Shown in pieces: positions 33,368 to 43,146 of a stretch of 64,000 nt of DNA. A model generated the notes under the pieces. It made no database searches. It had not been told where the DNA came from and was given only the letters and a program-made list of their open reading frames with translations. A program made the translations under genes and the position numbers. The stretch covers positions 1,860,001 through 1,924,000 of the forward strand of contig AP026539.1 of NCBI GenBank assembly GCA_026075535.2. The letters run 5' to 3'. This DNA comes from Tricholoma matsutake (lineage: Eukaryota > Basidiomycota > Agaricomycetes > Agaricales > Tricholomataceae). Each line of letters starts with the position of its first letter. The first letter of the stretch is position 1.

Positions 33368-34797
33368 TGTTAAGTACTGAGCTGGAAGGAAGTAAGTCAT
33401 CTAGTGTTGAAGGGTCCAGTCCATAGGACCGAAAAAAAGACTGAAATTGGACTGAATTGGACTGGAAAAGACTGGACCCATGGTCTATTTATGGACCAGT
33501 CTTTTGCAGTTCAGTTAGCAGTCTTTCCATTTTGAAAAATGTTGTAAAACTGAAGAAAACTGGTCTAAACTGGTTAGGACCAGTTTTATTGTGGGAACAT
33601 ATATTGGACCATGCTCCCACATGAAATCTGGCAAATTTGACCCCTGGTTCATAAAAAATGGTTAAGAATTGAGCAAGATATAACCAAATCTATTTTTGTA
33701 TGAGTATTTTGTTGTATCAGATTGATTTTCATTTCATCTTACTCATATGTTGATCATTTGCTTGATTCTATTAATGATCATAGGACTAACATGTATAATA
33801 ATACTCCCACCATTTGTCAATGTATGCTATGCATCACATAATTTATGGTTGTCACATTACATTTCTTGGAGTCATTCAGTAGATGTATTTTTATATTGAT
33901 CATAGCCAAGTCAAATCTTGATGAAATGTCTTAAAGTTGGACCGAATGATGGGGAATTACAATGCCTATCCATCTGTAGAGTGGTTCTAAGGTCCAGGTA
34001 ATATTTGCTAAGATACATATGAGTTATATTAATACAACAAATTTCACAACAAAACATTGGTTTGAACCAGTCTTAACTGGTCTTTTTTGGTCTTTTAACC
34101 AGAAAGGACTGGTCCTAGGTGGTCCAGTTCGGTTCTAGCAGTATCTGGGTCAGTCCTGGACTGGTTTAGGTTGCAGTCTTTACATTTTTGGGTCAAAAAA
34201 CCAAACTGCACTGGACCCTTAAACACTAAAGTTGTCAGATTTCCGGTTGTACCCAGACATTTGAAGTTGATGAGGGTGGATTGAGCAAGGCAGGGAACCC
34301 GACAGGAATCCAGGGCAGGGTTTACCCAAGTGGGGGGGAACAGAAAGGACTTGGCTTCAACTTATAAGAAGTTGCACCCTTTTCCTCATCAAGTGTCCTA
34401 ATTTCAAGACAAGGGTAAGGAGGATGATCAGAGGACTGGGGATTTTCTGGAGAGGATGAGCAAAAGTTCAAGATAAACTTAAGAGAGTAGTTGGAGTGTA
34501 ATTGGGATGGAATTAAGTGGGAGACTTGGTTGATTTACAAACTGCTAATACAAGACAAAAGTAGCTAGCTTAAATACTAAAGGCCAGAGGAGACAGGAGC
34601 TTCTGAGGCTGTGATAATTGCAAACTGGCTTCCGAGACAAATAACCTGAAACCATTTCATTGAATTGGAAATGAGGGAATTTCACCTCTAGGCAGTGCTG
34701 CTGATAGGAGGTGGACTGTGATGCAAGGCAGCCAGAAAGGGGGGTGGAAAACAATTGGAAATCTGGTCGAGAGAATCATCCTTGACAGTATTTCCCT
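33368..34797 (-). repeat. 3' LTR of gypsy array (595 bp, split by hAT-type element 2)
   Basis: The + strand reads TGTTAAGTACTGAGC at 33368 and ends CCTTGACA at 34797. Removing the 835-bp insert gives 595 bp, the same as the LTR at 44610-45204. A purine tract read backwards (AAGAGGGAAATAC) follows at 34798-34810, as expected before a 3' LTR on the minus strand. Confidence 0.85.
33402..34228. mobile_element. hAT-type non-autonomous element 2
   Basis: Ends are TAGTGTTGAAGGGTCCAGT and, inverted, ACTGGACCCTTAAACACTA. Flanks AAGTCATC (33394-33401) and AAGTTGTC (34229-34236) both derive from AAGTCGTC by CpG loss. Subterminal zones are rich in ACTGG/CCAGT words. The centre (33600-34050) is AT-rich without an open frame. 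Confidence 0.8.
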
Positions 34798-34930
34798 CTT
34801 AGTGCTGAGCCTACAAGGCACATGAAGGTTTGAATCCAAATCAGGAAATTATTTCTTCTTTGTTGATTTTGATGGGGTTCCCAGGTCTTCCTACAACCAC
34901 CACCAACACCCCACTACCTTCTTTGACACA

Positions 34931-36816
34931 GATGTCCTCCATCCCCTCATATGTGGAAAAGATAGTGGCCATCAAGGCCCAGCAGGAGCAGTTGATGGAA
35001 GAGCTCCAGTTGGAAGAAGAGGCTAGGGAGGCTGAGGAGTGCCGAGCAGCAGAGGTGGCTGCCAGAGTGGAGGCAGCTAGCCACTAGGGTGGAGGCAGAG
35101 AAAAAGACTGCAGAGGAGGAATGGAAAAAGGCAGCTACCCCCAAGAGGGTGGAAAAGAGGCAGAAAGCCGGAGAGGTGGAGCCTGAAGAGGCTGAGGGAA
35201 GTGCCTCCCCCAAGAAGAAGGCGAAAGGAAAGGCATGGGCAGAGGTGCCCAAAAATGAGGTCCCTGTGCAGCTACAAGCTGCCATTCTGTATAAAAGGTG
35301 AGTTGCCCTTTATTCTCATTGCACTTCCATGCTGACTTCTAGTAGATGTTCTAGTCAAAAGTTGTTGTGTTTCCAGGCAGGGACCTGGGGTCGCATGTGC
35401 AACAAGGGGGTGTCATGTGGTCGAATTATTATAGGGATGGTTAGTTAGTCCAGCCCTTGAGCTGTTAAAAAAAAAATAGGTAGCATGATTTTGTGCCAGA
35501 GGGACACTGACAATCTCACAAACACAGAGACACTAACAGGGCAGATACTGTACTATTCTATCACCATATTTACACTGAATGAAGTGGGCCCTTGGTGATA
35601 AACATGAGCAAATATAATCTTGCAGTATCAGCTGCATTGCAGCTCATTTTATTGCTTCTACAATAACTTTCTGGCTTACTATTGGGTGAAGGTCTCATAG
35701 ATAGATAAATGATCTCAGAAGATGATTATCAAGTAAGCATATTATTTAGCTTGTTTTCTGGGGTATTTTACTGTGAAGAAGGAGAACAATGATAAATTTT
35801 AAGTCACATACTAGTACAAGCCAGAATCTTCTGGTGATCTACTTAAATGTGTAGGATCATACTGTCATTTTTGTCACCAAAATTGAAGCTTGAAATGTGT
35901 TGTGAAAGGAATTATAGCACCTGCACACCTGCCAGGCAGGTATGGCCTGATTTCTGACTTTCAAACCACACTTGGCTTTTATTCTTGGTGGAGAAATTGT
36001 TTAAACACAGCATGTCAATATTACTTGCTATTCAAATGTAAATCTAAGCTAGTTTTCAACTTGCAATAGATGGATTTCAAGAAATAGTTCAGAATTATGC
36101 ATGTGACACAACCAAGAGTAAATTATTATTATTATTTTACAGACACAGGCCCTCTGAGATACTCTATCTACATCACCTTCACCCAAAGCTAAGCGAGAAA
36201 GTCATTGTGAAAGCAGCTGCAACACAAATGATACTGCAGGATGCAAAGAGTTTTTTTTTGTCAGTGAAGATTTGTAGGCTAAATTGCCTTATTAGGAAAT
36301 TGGTTCCCATGGTTAGCTAGTTAGTTCACTTCATGGCTTAAAAAAAATTTGACCCAGTATCCTTAATTTTTTTCTGACACCCCCTTGGTGTGCGAGCCTT
36401 GTACAAAGGCGAAGCACAAGTGCAAGGAGGTAGTATGGGAGGGGCAGGAGTTGCCGGGAGGATCCGGGCTGGGGAACAATGAGGGAGTGATGGAGTTGCT
36501 TAGGGAGTTGGTGGGGGCAGTAAAAGGGATGAAGAGAGAACTGCAGGAGCTCTGGGAGCTCTGGGTTATAAGTGAGGGTGTAATGGGCCTCCAAGATACA
36601 ATGTTGGACATCCAAGGGGCATTGGATCCAGAGTGGAGGCAGGGGTCTGAGGAGGATGGGGATGAAGTCATGAAGAGGATGGAGAGGAGGAGATCAAGGT
36701 GCAAGGGGAGCTGCCAGGACTGGCAGAAGAAGTGGAGGGTGAGGGAGTGGGGGAGGAGTAGGGATCGGGCAGGGAACCAGAATTTCTTTAGATTTCTATT
36801 TTTCTTATTTGAATGA
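34931..36816 (+). pseudogene. Antisense accessory gene of gypsy array (coiled coil, Cys motif)
   Basis: It lies between the chromodomain end and the 3' LTR and points against pol; the two 3' ends are 31 bases apart. The first part starts MSSIPSYVEKIVAIKAQQEQ and is a charged, coiled-coil-prone stretch, with a stop/frameshift near 35085. It then continues KRVEKRQKAGEVEPEEAEGS to ILYK with a 5' splice site AAAAG-GTGAGT at about 35298. After 1.1 kb without coding signs, the frame 36385-36816 opens with CEPCTKAKHKC, then a Met/Glu/Arg-rich stretch. The Cys motif resembles the second half of that in the gene at 53884. Function unknown; binding of zinc or nucleic acid is a guess. Confidence 0.5.
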
Positions 36817-36846
36817 ATGAGAATGCTGTTTCAAAATGAAGGGGTG

Positions 36847-37187
36847 TTAAGTGGGAAGAGGTCCGGGTTTCCCTGGGTAATGAGTGTGAAAGTCTGTAAT
36901 GAGTTCCTGGGCGTGATCAAGTTCCATAGCTGGAAGCCAGGAGGTTTCTTCATTGGTTCCTTGGTAACCTTCCCACCACACAAAATAGAGTAACTTGCAT
37001 TGGCAGTGGTTGTTGATCTTTGAGTCAAGGATTTCTGCAATCTCATACTCCAGTTCAATGTCTATAATGACTGGAGGAGGTGGAGGTTGGATACGATTAG
37101 GAATTGTATTGGGGGTGTCTTCTTCCAGTTGGGAGAGATGGAATACTGGGTGGACAGCCTGGAGGTGATCCGGAAGTCAAAGGGTAA
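36847..37187 (-). pseudogene. Integrase C-terminal/chromodomain part of gypsy array
   Basis: On the minus strand VHPVFHLSQLEEDTPNTIPN is followed by PPPPVIIDIELEYEIAEILD and the chromodomain-like CKLLYFVWWEGYQGTNEETS and WLPAMELDHAQELI, ending at TAA 36849-36847. The preceding residues (THSV) are at 39009-39020; element A lies between. VTL-TGA-LPD near 37172 again fits a lost CGA. Confidence 0.75.
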
Positions 37188-37387
37188 CCAAGTGGGAGGT
37201 CTTTACACTCCCCCCACCCCAATCTGAGCGGACTCCACTTGGACACTTGGACAGTCTGAGGACAGTCCTAGGACTTTGCTTGGACTTTGCTTGGACTTTG
37301 TTGGCTGAAAGTCCTGCCAAACTAGATGTCCAGTCCAAGCTGAGTCCTTGGACTGTCTGAGTTGCTTATATAATTGACTGAAAAATC

Positions 37388-37475
37388 AGTGGCTACCACA
37401 GGGATTGAACCCTTGTAGTCACATGATAAAGTACAATTAAGGCAACAATATAACTGTTAGACTAAAGTATCATTA
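37388..37475 (-). promoter_or_regulatory. tRNA-like A/B-box module, outward-facing (element A, left)
   Basis: On the minus strand: A-box-like TTAGTCTAACAGTTATATTG, then TCATGTGA, then B box GGGTTCAATCCC (37412-37401). It faces the left end of A. The same module is in element B at 57760-57843. Confidence 0.65.
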
Positions 37476-37517
37476 CAGGTAAATAGTTTTATCTCTCTAT
37501 GTACTGCCCCGGCTGTG

Positions 37518-38480
37518 ATGACAAATCAACACAGCCGCATCACCAACAATGATGCCAGCTCATCATCGATCATCACCAACCACCACCACCACCACCACTC
37601 AATGACGCTGCCTCCCTCCCATGTCCCGCTGCTGCCACCACCCCCTGAACACCCTACAGCCATGGGTCCCATGCCAGCACACAATGAAATGGGCCCAAAT
37701 GATGATAGAGTCATTTGGGCCCCAGGTGAGTTTTCTTTTCTCATGTTTTCTTTAAGCTAACACATTTTTTCATTAATTATAGGTTATATCTATACTGTAG
37801 CAGCACGATGACCCCCAAACCACCAGATGAGGAACAACAATGAGACCACAACCCAGCACCTGCCCCTGCCAGTGCAAGCAACTGCTCACATGGGGGAGAG
37901 CGGCTGCTAACAGCAACAATGATGGCAGGGAACGATGACATCACCTGCCCCAGCCCTATGAGCCACTGCTCATAGGGTGGACAATGGGTGGAATGATGAC
38001 AATCAGGGGAGATGCCAACAACAGCCAGCACCCCCCATAACTGCTGCAGGCAACTTCTCACAGGGTGGATGGGGGGTGCGAGAGTGCAGGTACCAACAGG
38101 GAGACAAAAGAGGCCCAAGAGATGTCAACGTCTCTTGGGTCCTAGATAAGTTTTTTTTTTTTTTTTTCGATGCTAACCAACTTCTTTTTAGGTACAAACT
38201 ACTACTGGTGACAACGATGACAGGGGGACACCACCACCACCACTGCTGCAAGCCCCTGCTTGCAGGGTGGAAGGTGAGGGTGAAGAGACGAGGGGGAAGG
38301 GAGACAAGAGGGAAGGGAGACAAGAGGGAAGGGAGACAAGAGGGAAGGGAGAGGAGGGGGAAGGGAGATGACGACAAGAGTGGGGACACCCACTACAACA
38401 CCTGCCCCATGCCTACAAGGGTTCAGGGGGGAGAAGAATGGGGACTAGAGAGCAAGATGGCCAGGGGATGACGGAGAGAT
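37518..38480 (+). other. Small-exon transcription unit of element A
   Basis: Starts at ATG 37518 (MTNQHSRITNNDASS). Introns: 37726-37782 (GTGAGT, GCTAAC branch, TTATAG) and 38146-38191 (5' site reads ATAAGT, GCTAACC branch, TTTTTAG). Each 5' splice site follows a palindrome (37691-37722 and 38111-38142). Hairpins of the AGC-4 nt-GCT type lie at 37954-37977 (10-bp stem) and 38246-38265 (8-bp stem). A possible peptide GPNDDRVIWAPG spans the first palindrome. The later exons have stops in every frame, so a structured RNA is as likely as a protein. Confidence 0.45.
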
Positions 38481-38527
38481 GAACACTGCTATGAGCAACT
38501 GCTTGTGGTGGGTGTTTTTAATTTATT

Positions 38528-38625
38528 TTTATAATTGATAGTTACAGCCCCCTCCCCTCGAGCTTGCAAGGGGAGGGCCTAGTATTATACATATTAATTA
38601 CCCCTTGCACAGATACGAGGGGGTC
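38528..38625. repeat. Hairpin pair of element A
   Basis: CCCCTCGAGCTTGCAAGGGG (about 38553-38572) and CCCCTTGCACAGATACGAGG (about 38601-38620) each fold back on themselves and are separated by AT-rich sequence. They correspond to the five-hairpin array of element C. Confidence 0.6.
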
Positions 38626-38700
38626 AATTTAATAATCTATTCATGATATATAAAAAATTAGATTTCAGTAATAAATAGATATAATTTATGTAACTTTAAA

Positions 38701-38793
38701 TGACTACTTGGCTTAAGTGGTAGAGTGTGCATGTTTGGTTGTCATGTGATTGCTAGTCCAGAAGGCTGTTGGTTCAATTCCTGCTGTGCACAC
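38701..38793 (+). promoter_or_regulatory. tRNA-like A/B-box module, outward-facing (element A, right)
   Basis: A box TGGCTTAAGTGGTAGAGTG (38709-38727), then GTCATGTGAT, then B box TGGTTCAATTCC (38770-38781). The longer A-to-B distance and central stem recall a tRNA with a long variable arm (Leu/Ser type). It faces the right end of A. The inverted copy is in element B at 56188-56280. Confidence 0.65.
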
Positions 38794-39000
38794 ATCATTT
38801 TGTGAGACTTATAAGAATTTCTCTAAGTCTGGAACTTGGACAGTACTTTAAAGGTGTAAATAAATGCACAATTGATGTTGTCCAAGCAGAGTCTGAGCAG
38901 AGTCTGAGTGATGTCCGAGGACAGTCCAAGTGTCCAAGTGAAGTCCAAGTGTCCAAGCAGAGTCCGCTCAGACTGGGGGGGGGGGAGTGTAAAGTACTGA

Positions 39001-40387
39001 CTGAGTGGGTACCTGGACGGGCAATGATTTTGAAAAGGCCATAGAACTTCTCTGAGAGTTTCTTAGAGGGTCGAGTAGTGTGTAAGTGTTCACCTTTGAT
39101 GAAAGCATAGTCACCAATTTTGAAGTCAGGAGTGGGAGTGGAATGCAACCGGGTGGATTCTCCATCTGGGGTATAGATGGAAAGGATAGCTGCTAAGGTG
39201 TAGTCTGAGGTGTCTGTCTCCAGGATAATGTGGGAGTCCAGTAGCCATTGAGTGAGTACTGGGGCATGGGTGAATTCTTCTTTTAATTTGTTGAAGGCTT
39301 CTTGACAATTCTTGCCAAAACTCCATGGTGCATGCTTCCAAGTGAGTCTGGTGAGAGGGATGATGATGTCAGAGTATCTGTGGATAAAGCATTGGTAGAA
39401 GTTGCAAAATCCAAGGAAGGATTGAATATACTTAACCTTTCGAGGTTCATGCCAGTCAAGGATGGTTTTGACTTTGTCTTTGGACATCTGGAGCCCATCA
39501 GGAGAGAGGATGAACCCTAAGTATTCCATGCTGTCTTTGCGGAACTTGCATTTCTGTGGAGCAGCGTAAAGCCCATTTTTCCGGAGTCTCAGAAGAACTT
39601 CCTTGATGTGAGCCTTATGTTGACTCATGTCATTGGAGTAGATTAGGATATCATCGAGGTAGACAATGACACTGACATCTAGAAGGTCACTAAATATGTC
39701 GTTCATGAGGCTGCAAGTGTGTTGGTGAGCCTGAATGGAACCACCAGCCATTTGGAAGAGCCATAACATGTGCGGAAAGTAGTTTTCCACTCATCTCCCT
39801 CAGTGATGTGAACTAAGTGATAGGCATGCCATAGGTCAGTTTTGGTGAACACGCAAACTTTACCTGCAGAGTCCAGGAGATCCGAGATTAGCAGAAGTGG
39901 GTAGTGGTCCTTCGTTGAGATGTGGTTGAGTCCCCGGTAGTCGACACACAATTGGAGACTTCCATCCTTTTTCTTGACAAAGAGTATAGGAGTGCCATAA
40001 GGGGATTTGGAGGGGTAGATGAAGCCCAAGCAATCATTTTCTTCAATGAATATTTGGAGGGCCTCTAGCTCAGAGGGAGAGAGGGAGTACATGTGACCCG
40101 GAGGTGGGGGAGCATTATCCTCTGTCTCTATCTTGAGGTCATAGGAATGGTGTGGAGGAAGGGTGTCAGCTTTTTGTTTGTTAAAGACATCTGCAAATTC
40201 ATGATATTCCTCTGGAACCTCTGAAAGATCCAGAGGATTTTTGGATGCCACAGAAGATTTAGCCATCAGTCCTTCCTGGGAGAATGACATCGGAAAGGCT
40301 ACAGCCCCAGGGAGTTTGCTTGCATGCATGTAAGCGGCAGCGTTGATGAAAGAGATTTCAGGAGGTATAAGTTTTGAGGATTTAGTA
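39001..40387 (-). pseudogene. gypsy RT with deleted RNase H/integrase (gypsy array)
   Basis: Minus-strand reading from 40387: ISFINAAAYMHASKLPG, VPEEYHEFADVFNKQKAD, the RT core [20 protein letters not shown], a frameshift near 39750, catalytic VYLDDILIY, then FLGFCNFYQCFIHRYSD and RNase H start ETDTSDYTLAAILS. At about 39130-39165 HPVAFHS jumps to TPDFKIGDYAFIKGE and TTRPSKKLSEKFYG of the integrase C-terminus, so roughly 2 kb encoding most of RNase H and the integrase core is missing compared with complete relatives. The frame ends in THSV at element A. Confidence 0.75.
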
Positions 40388-40395
40388 ATCATAGG

Positions 40396-42594
40396 TAGTG
40401 TTTTAAGGTTCGGTTCAGTCTGGTTTTTCAACCTCTAAGAGGGTTAACCGGGACCATAACCAGTCTAGACCAGTACACTAAGTTAGTTGGACCATAACCA
40501 GTTTAGGCCGGTTTCAACCAGTTTTTGTGTCTAAATTGTATTATATAGTAGATCAAATTATTTACATTCACACCCTGCGAGCAGGTGCTCACAGCGGTGG
40601 GGTTTAGCAACAAAAAAGAGAAAAAGAAAAAAAGCCCCACCCTCTCACATTTGTGGTGAGGGGGGGGGGGGGGTTCTGGTGTTCTTGCTGCTGTTCACCG
40701 CTGCCATTTGCCATCCCCGCTGTTCATTTCCCTGCCATTGGTCATCGCCCCTGTTTGTCATCCCTGCCTTTGGTCATCCCTGCCACTTGTCATCCCTGCC
40801 ATTTGTCATCATTAAACCCTCCCATCCACCCTGCGAGCAGGGGCTCGCAGTGGTGGCTCAGGATGGAGTGCTGGGGTTGGGCATGATGTCGTTACAACAT
40901 ATGTAAAACCTTAAGAACAAAGAAAAAACCATTAGTTAGTTAAAAGGAAAGGAAAGGAATGAATCAATACTCACATAGGGCCCAAAAGACGATGGACGTT
41001 GTTCTGTCATTTGTCATCCCTGTCATTTGTCATCCCTGCCATTTGTCATCCTCATTGTTCATGTGGTCGTCATCATCCAGGAAAGGGCCTGTTGCCACCC
41101 TGTGAGCAGAGGCTCACAGCAGCAGCGTAGGGTGGCATCAGATGTGGTTGTTATGGTCCAGAAACAGGCCCATTGCTGCCCTGCAAGCAGAGGCTTGCAT
41201 GGGGTTCCTATAGGGTTTGTGTGTGTTGTTCCATGGGTGGGTAATGTTGTTATCCAGAAGAAGGAACCTAAAAACAAAGAAAAACATTTAGTTAGTTTAA
41301 AAGAAAGAAGTCAACTAAGAAAAACTTATCTGATGGCCCAAACAACATCGGTTCGTCATTCAGGCCCTCTGTTTTGTGCTTGGTGGCTTGTGTGGTTATG
41401 GGTGCTAACAGAGTGGTGGTGTGGCATTGAAAAAGAGAGGGTGGATGAAAGAGGGAAGGAAGGTGGCAGAAAGAATGTGTACACGCATCATTGACACTTG
41501 TTCCAGCAATGGCCAGATAGTGATTGACACAGTGAGCACATTGATTTCAACAACTCCGAGGCCTCCTCCACTGTTGGCAATGGTAAAAATACTGTTTAGA
41601 CAAGTGGGAGAGTATTGTGTTAATCTACTACAACTTGAATTTCATTTTTATGTGGAGTATTGCAAATGCCTGAGAACTCAAGTTGATCAAGTCCTCAAAT
41701 CAATGCATTTTACAGTATATCTGGCCACAACCCTTCCACATCACATTGAACATTTAACTACTTATTCCATAACATACTGATACACTCTATGGTTCATTTC
41801 CAAGCCTTCAAACTATTTTCTGACATGTAGTAAGCTCACAAATAGCAAAGATGTGAGAAATAAGAATTTTCCATTTTCACTCTTAAATCTATTCTATATT
41901 CTGGGGGGAATCTAGAACTGCATGGCTTTTTAAATTTGACTCATTGGAAGATAAGTTATAGCTGTAAAACTATCAAAATTGTCACTTGCCCTGTTACTCA
42001 CTTTCTTTCCTATCAAATAAGATTCTGACTGTTGGGAGGTGAAAATTGAAGCATAAATATAATTTACTACATGTTTACAAGGCCCTATTAATTTATGTTG
42101 CTTGATGCACAGCAAAGTGATATCTGCATGCCCAGCATCATATTGTCCAGCAACTGCCAGACTGAATGATTGTGCATTGATGGACATGTGTGAATTCTCA
42201 CAAATGGTACGACTTTTATTCTTGGGAGCACAAACATGACCACATGGTCTGTGCACAGCCACAAAGGTATATAAGCATGCTCAAAATCAGCACTTTTCCC
42301 CAGGCGTGTCCCACTGTAGTAAAATAAGAAGTATAATAATAATAATAATATTAGTTTTTCTCTCTCTGAATGGTATGCATAAAGTAGATACATATACTAG
42401 GGTGAAAAGACCAGTTATAACTGGTTTAAACCAGTTTTCAATCAGTTTTGAATAATTTCAAAAACAAGGTAACCATGAACCAGACTGGTCTCAAATATAT
42501 GTAACCATAACCGATAAATGGACCAGACCGAGGTTTGGTTTGGTTTGGTTCCCAGTTTTTTTTTTGGTCCATAGGACCAAACCTTAGAACACTA
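40396..42594. mobile_element. hAT-type non-autonomous element 3
   Basis: Starts TAGTGTTTTAAGGTTCGGTT and ends ACCAAACCTTAGAACACTA. An exact 8-bp duplication ATCATAGG (40388-40395, 42595-42602) flanks it. Subterminal zones carry AACCGG/ACCAGT words. The core (40560-41420) has hairpins at 40831-40850, 41100-41119 and 41182-41199 and two minus-strand introns (41329-41268; 40974-40910 with GTGAGT, TAACTAACTAA and TTAAG). From 41500 to 42400 it is AT-rich and unrecognised. It separates the protease from the RT of the gypsy array. Confidence 0.8.
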
Positions 42595-42605
42595 ATCATA
42601 GGGTT

Positions 42606-42946
42606 TCTGTGGGTTTCCGCTAGAAGGTTCAGAGGTGAAGGTGACTCACACAAGATAGGAGAGTCTGAAGATGTCAGGCAGGACCTCTTTGAGCTGCAGA
42701 ATGGAAATTTATTTGGCCTGAAGACCAGTCAATCAACAGATTGTATTTCTTCAGCCAGTTATGACCAAGAACTGCAGAACAGGAAGAGTCCAGCAAGGTT
42801 ACATAAAATGTCAGATTGAACACTTCACCAGATGGAAAAGTGACTGGGAGCTTCATGACTTGGGCTATGGTGGAGTTACAAGTTCCATCAAATAGTCGGA
42901 GTCCGATCGGAGGAATGGTTTTGGTACTAAGTTGGTTGTCCCACAC
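42606..42946 (-). pseudogene. gypsy aspartic protease part
   Basis: Minus strand: PIGLRLFDGTCNSTIAQ, LPVTFPSGEVFNLTFYVT, LLDSSCSAVLGHNWLKKYN and IDWSSGQINF. This is the second half of the retropepsin region typical of this gypsy lineage. The catalytic DSG lies just upstream (read as DSSFV at about 42945) and is altered or lost. Confidence 0.6.
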
Positions 42947-43146
42947 AAATGATGAGTCTAGGAAACAATGTGAGGAACCAGAGTCAATAAGAGTTCAGAT
43001 TTTTAGGGAATGTTTGGAAGGGGATAGCAGGATGGTAAGGGATTCAGAATCAGAAAGAGTGGACACATTGAGATGGATGTAAGCAGCCAGCTGGGAAAGG
43101 TCAACACAACCCTCAGCTCCAATGGCATGTTCCCAAGTGTTGCGGA

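Larger units (their letters stand above)
37196..39000 (+). mobile_element. Modular TIR element A (best-preserved copy)
   Basis: 1,805 bp. It starts GAGGTCTTTACACTCCCCCC and ends GGGAGTGTAAAGTACTGA. The 8-bp flanks are CCAAGTGG (37188-37195) and CTGAGTGG (39001-39008), both explained by CCGAGTGG. Putting CCGAGTGG back gives the conserved gypsy reading THSVTLRLP, which proves the limits. Order inside: GGACTTTGCTTGG-type subterminal repeats, tRNA-like module (minus), small-exon unit from ATG 37518, hairpin array, tRNA-like module (plus), AAGTCCAAGTGTCC-type repeats. No transposase or recognisable enzyme is present. Confidence 0.85.
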
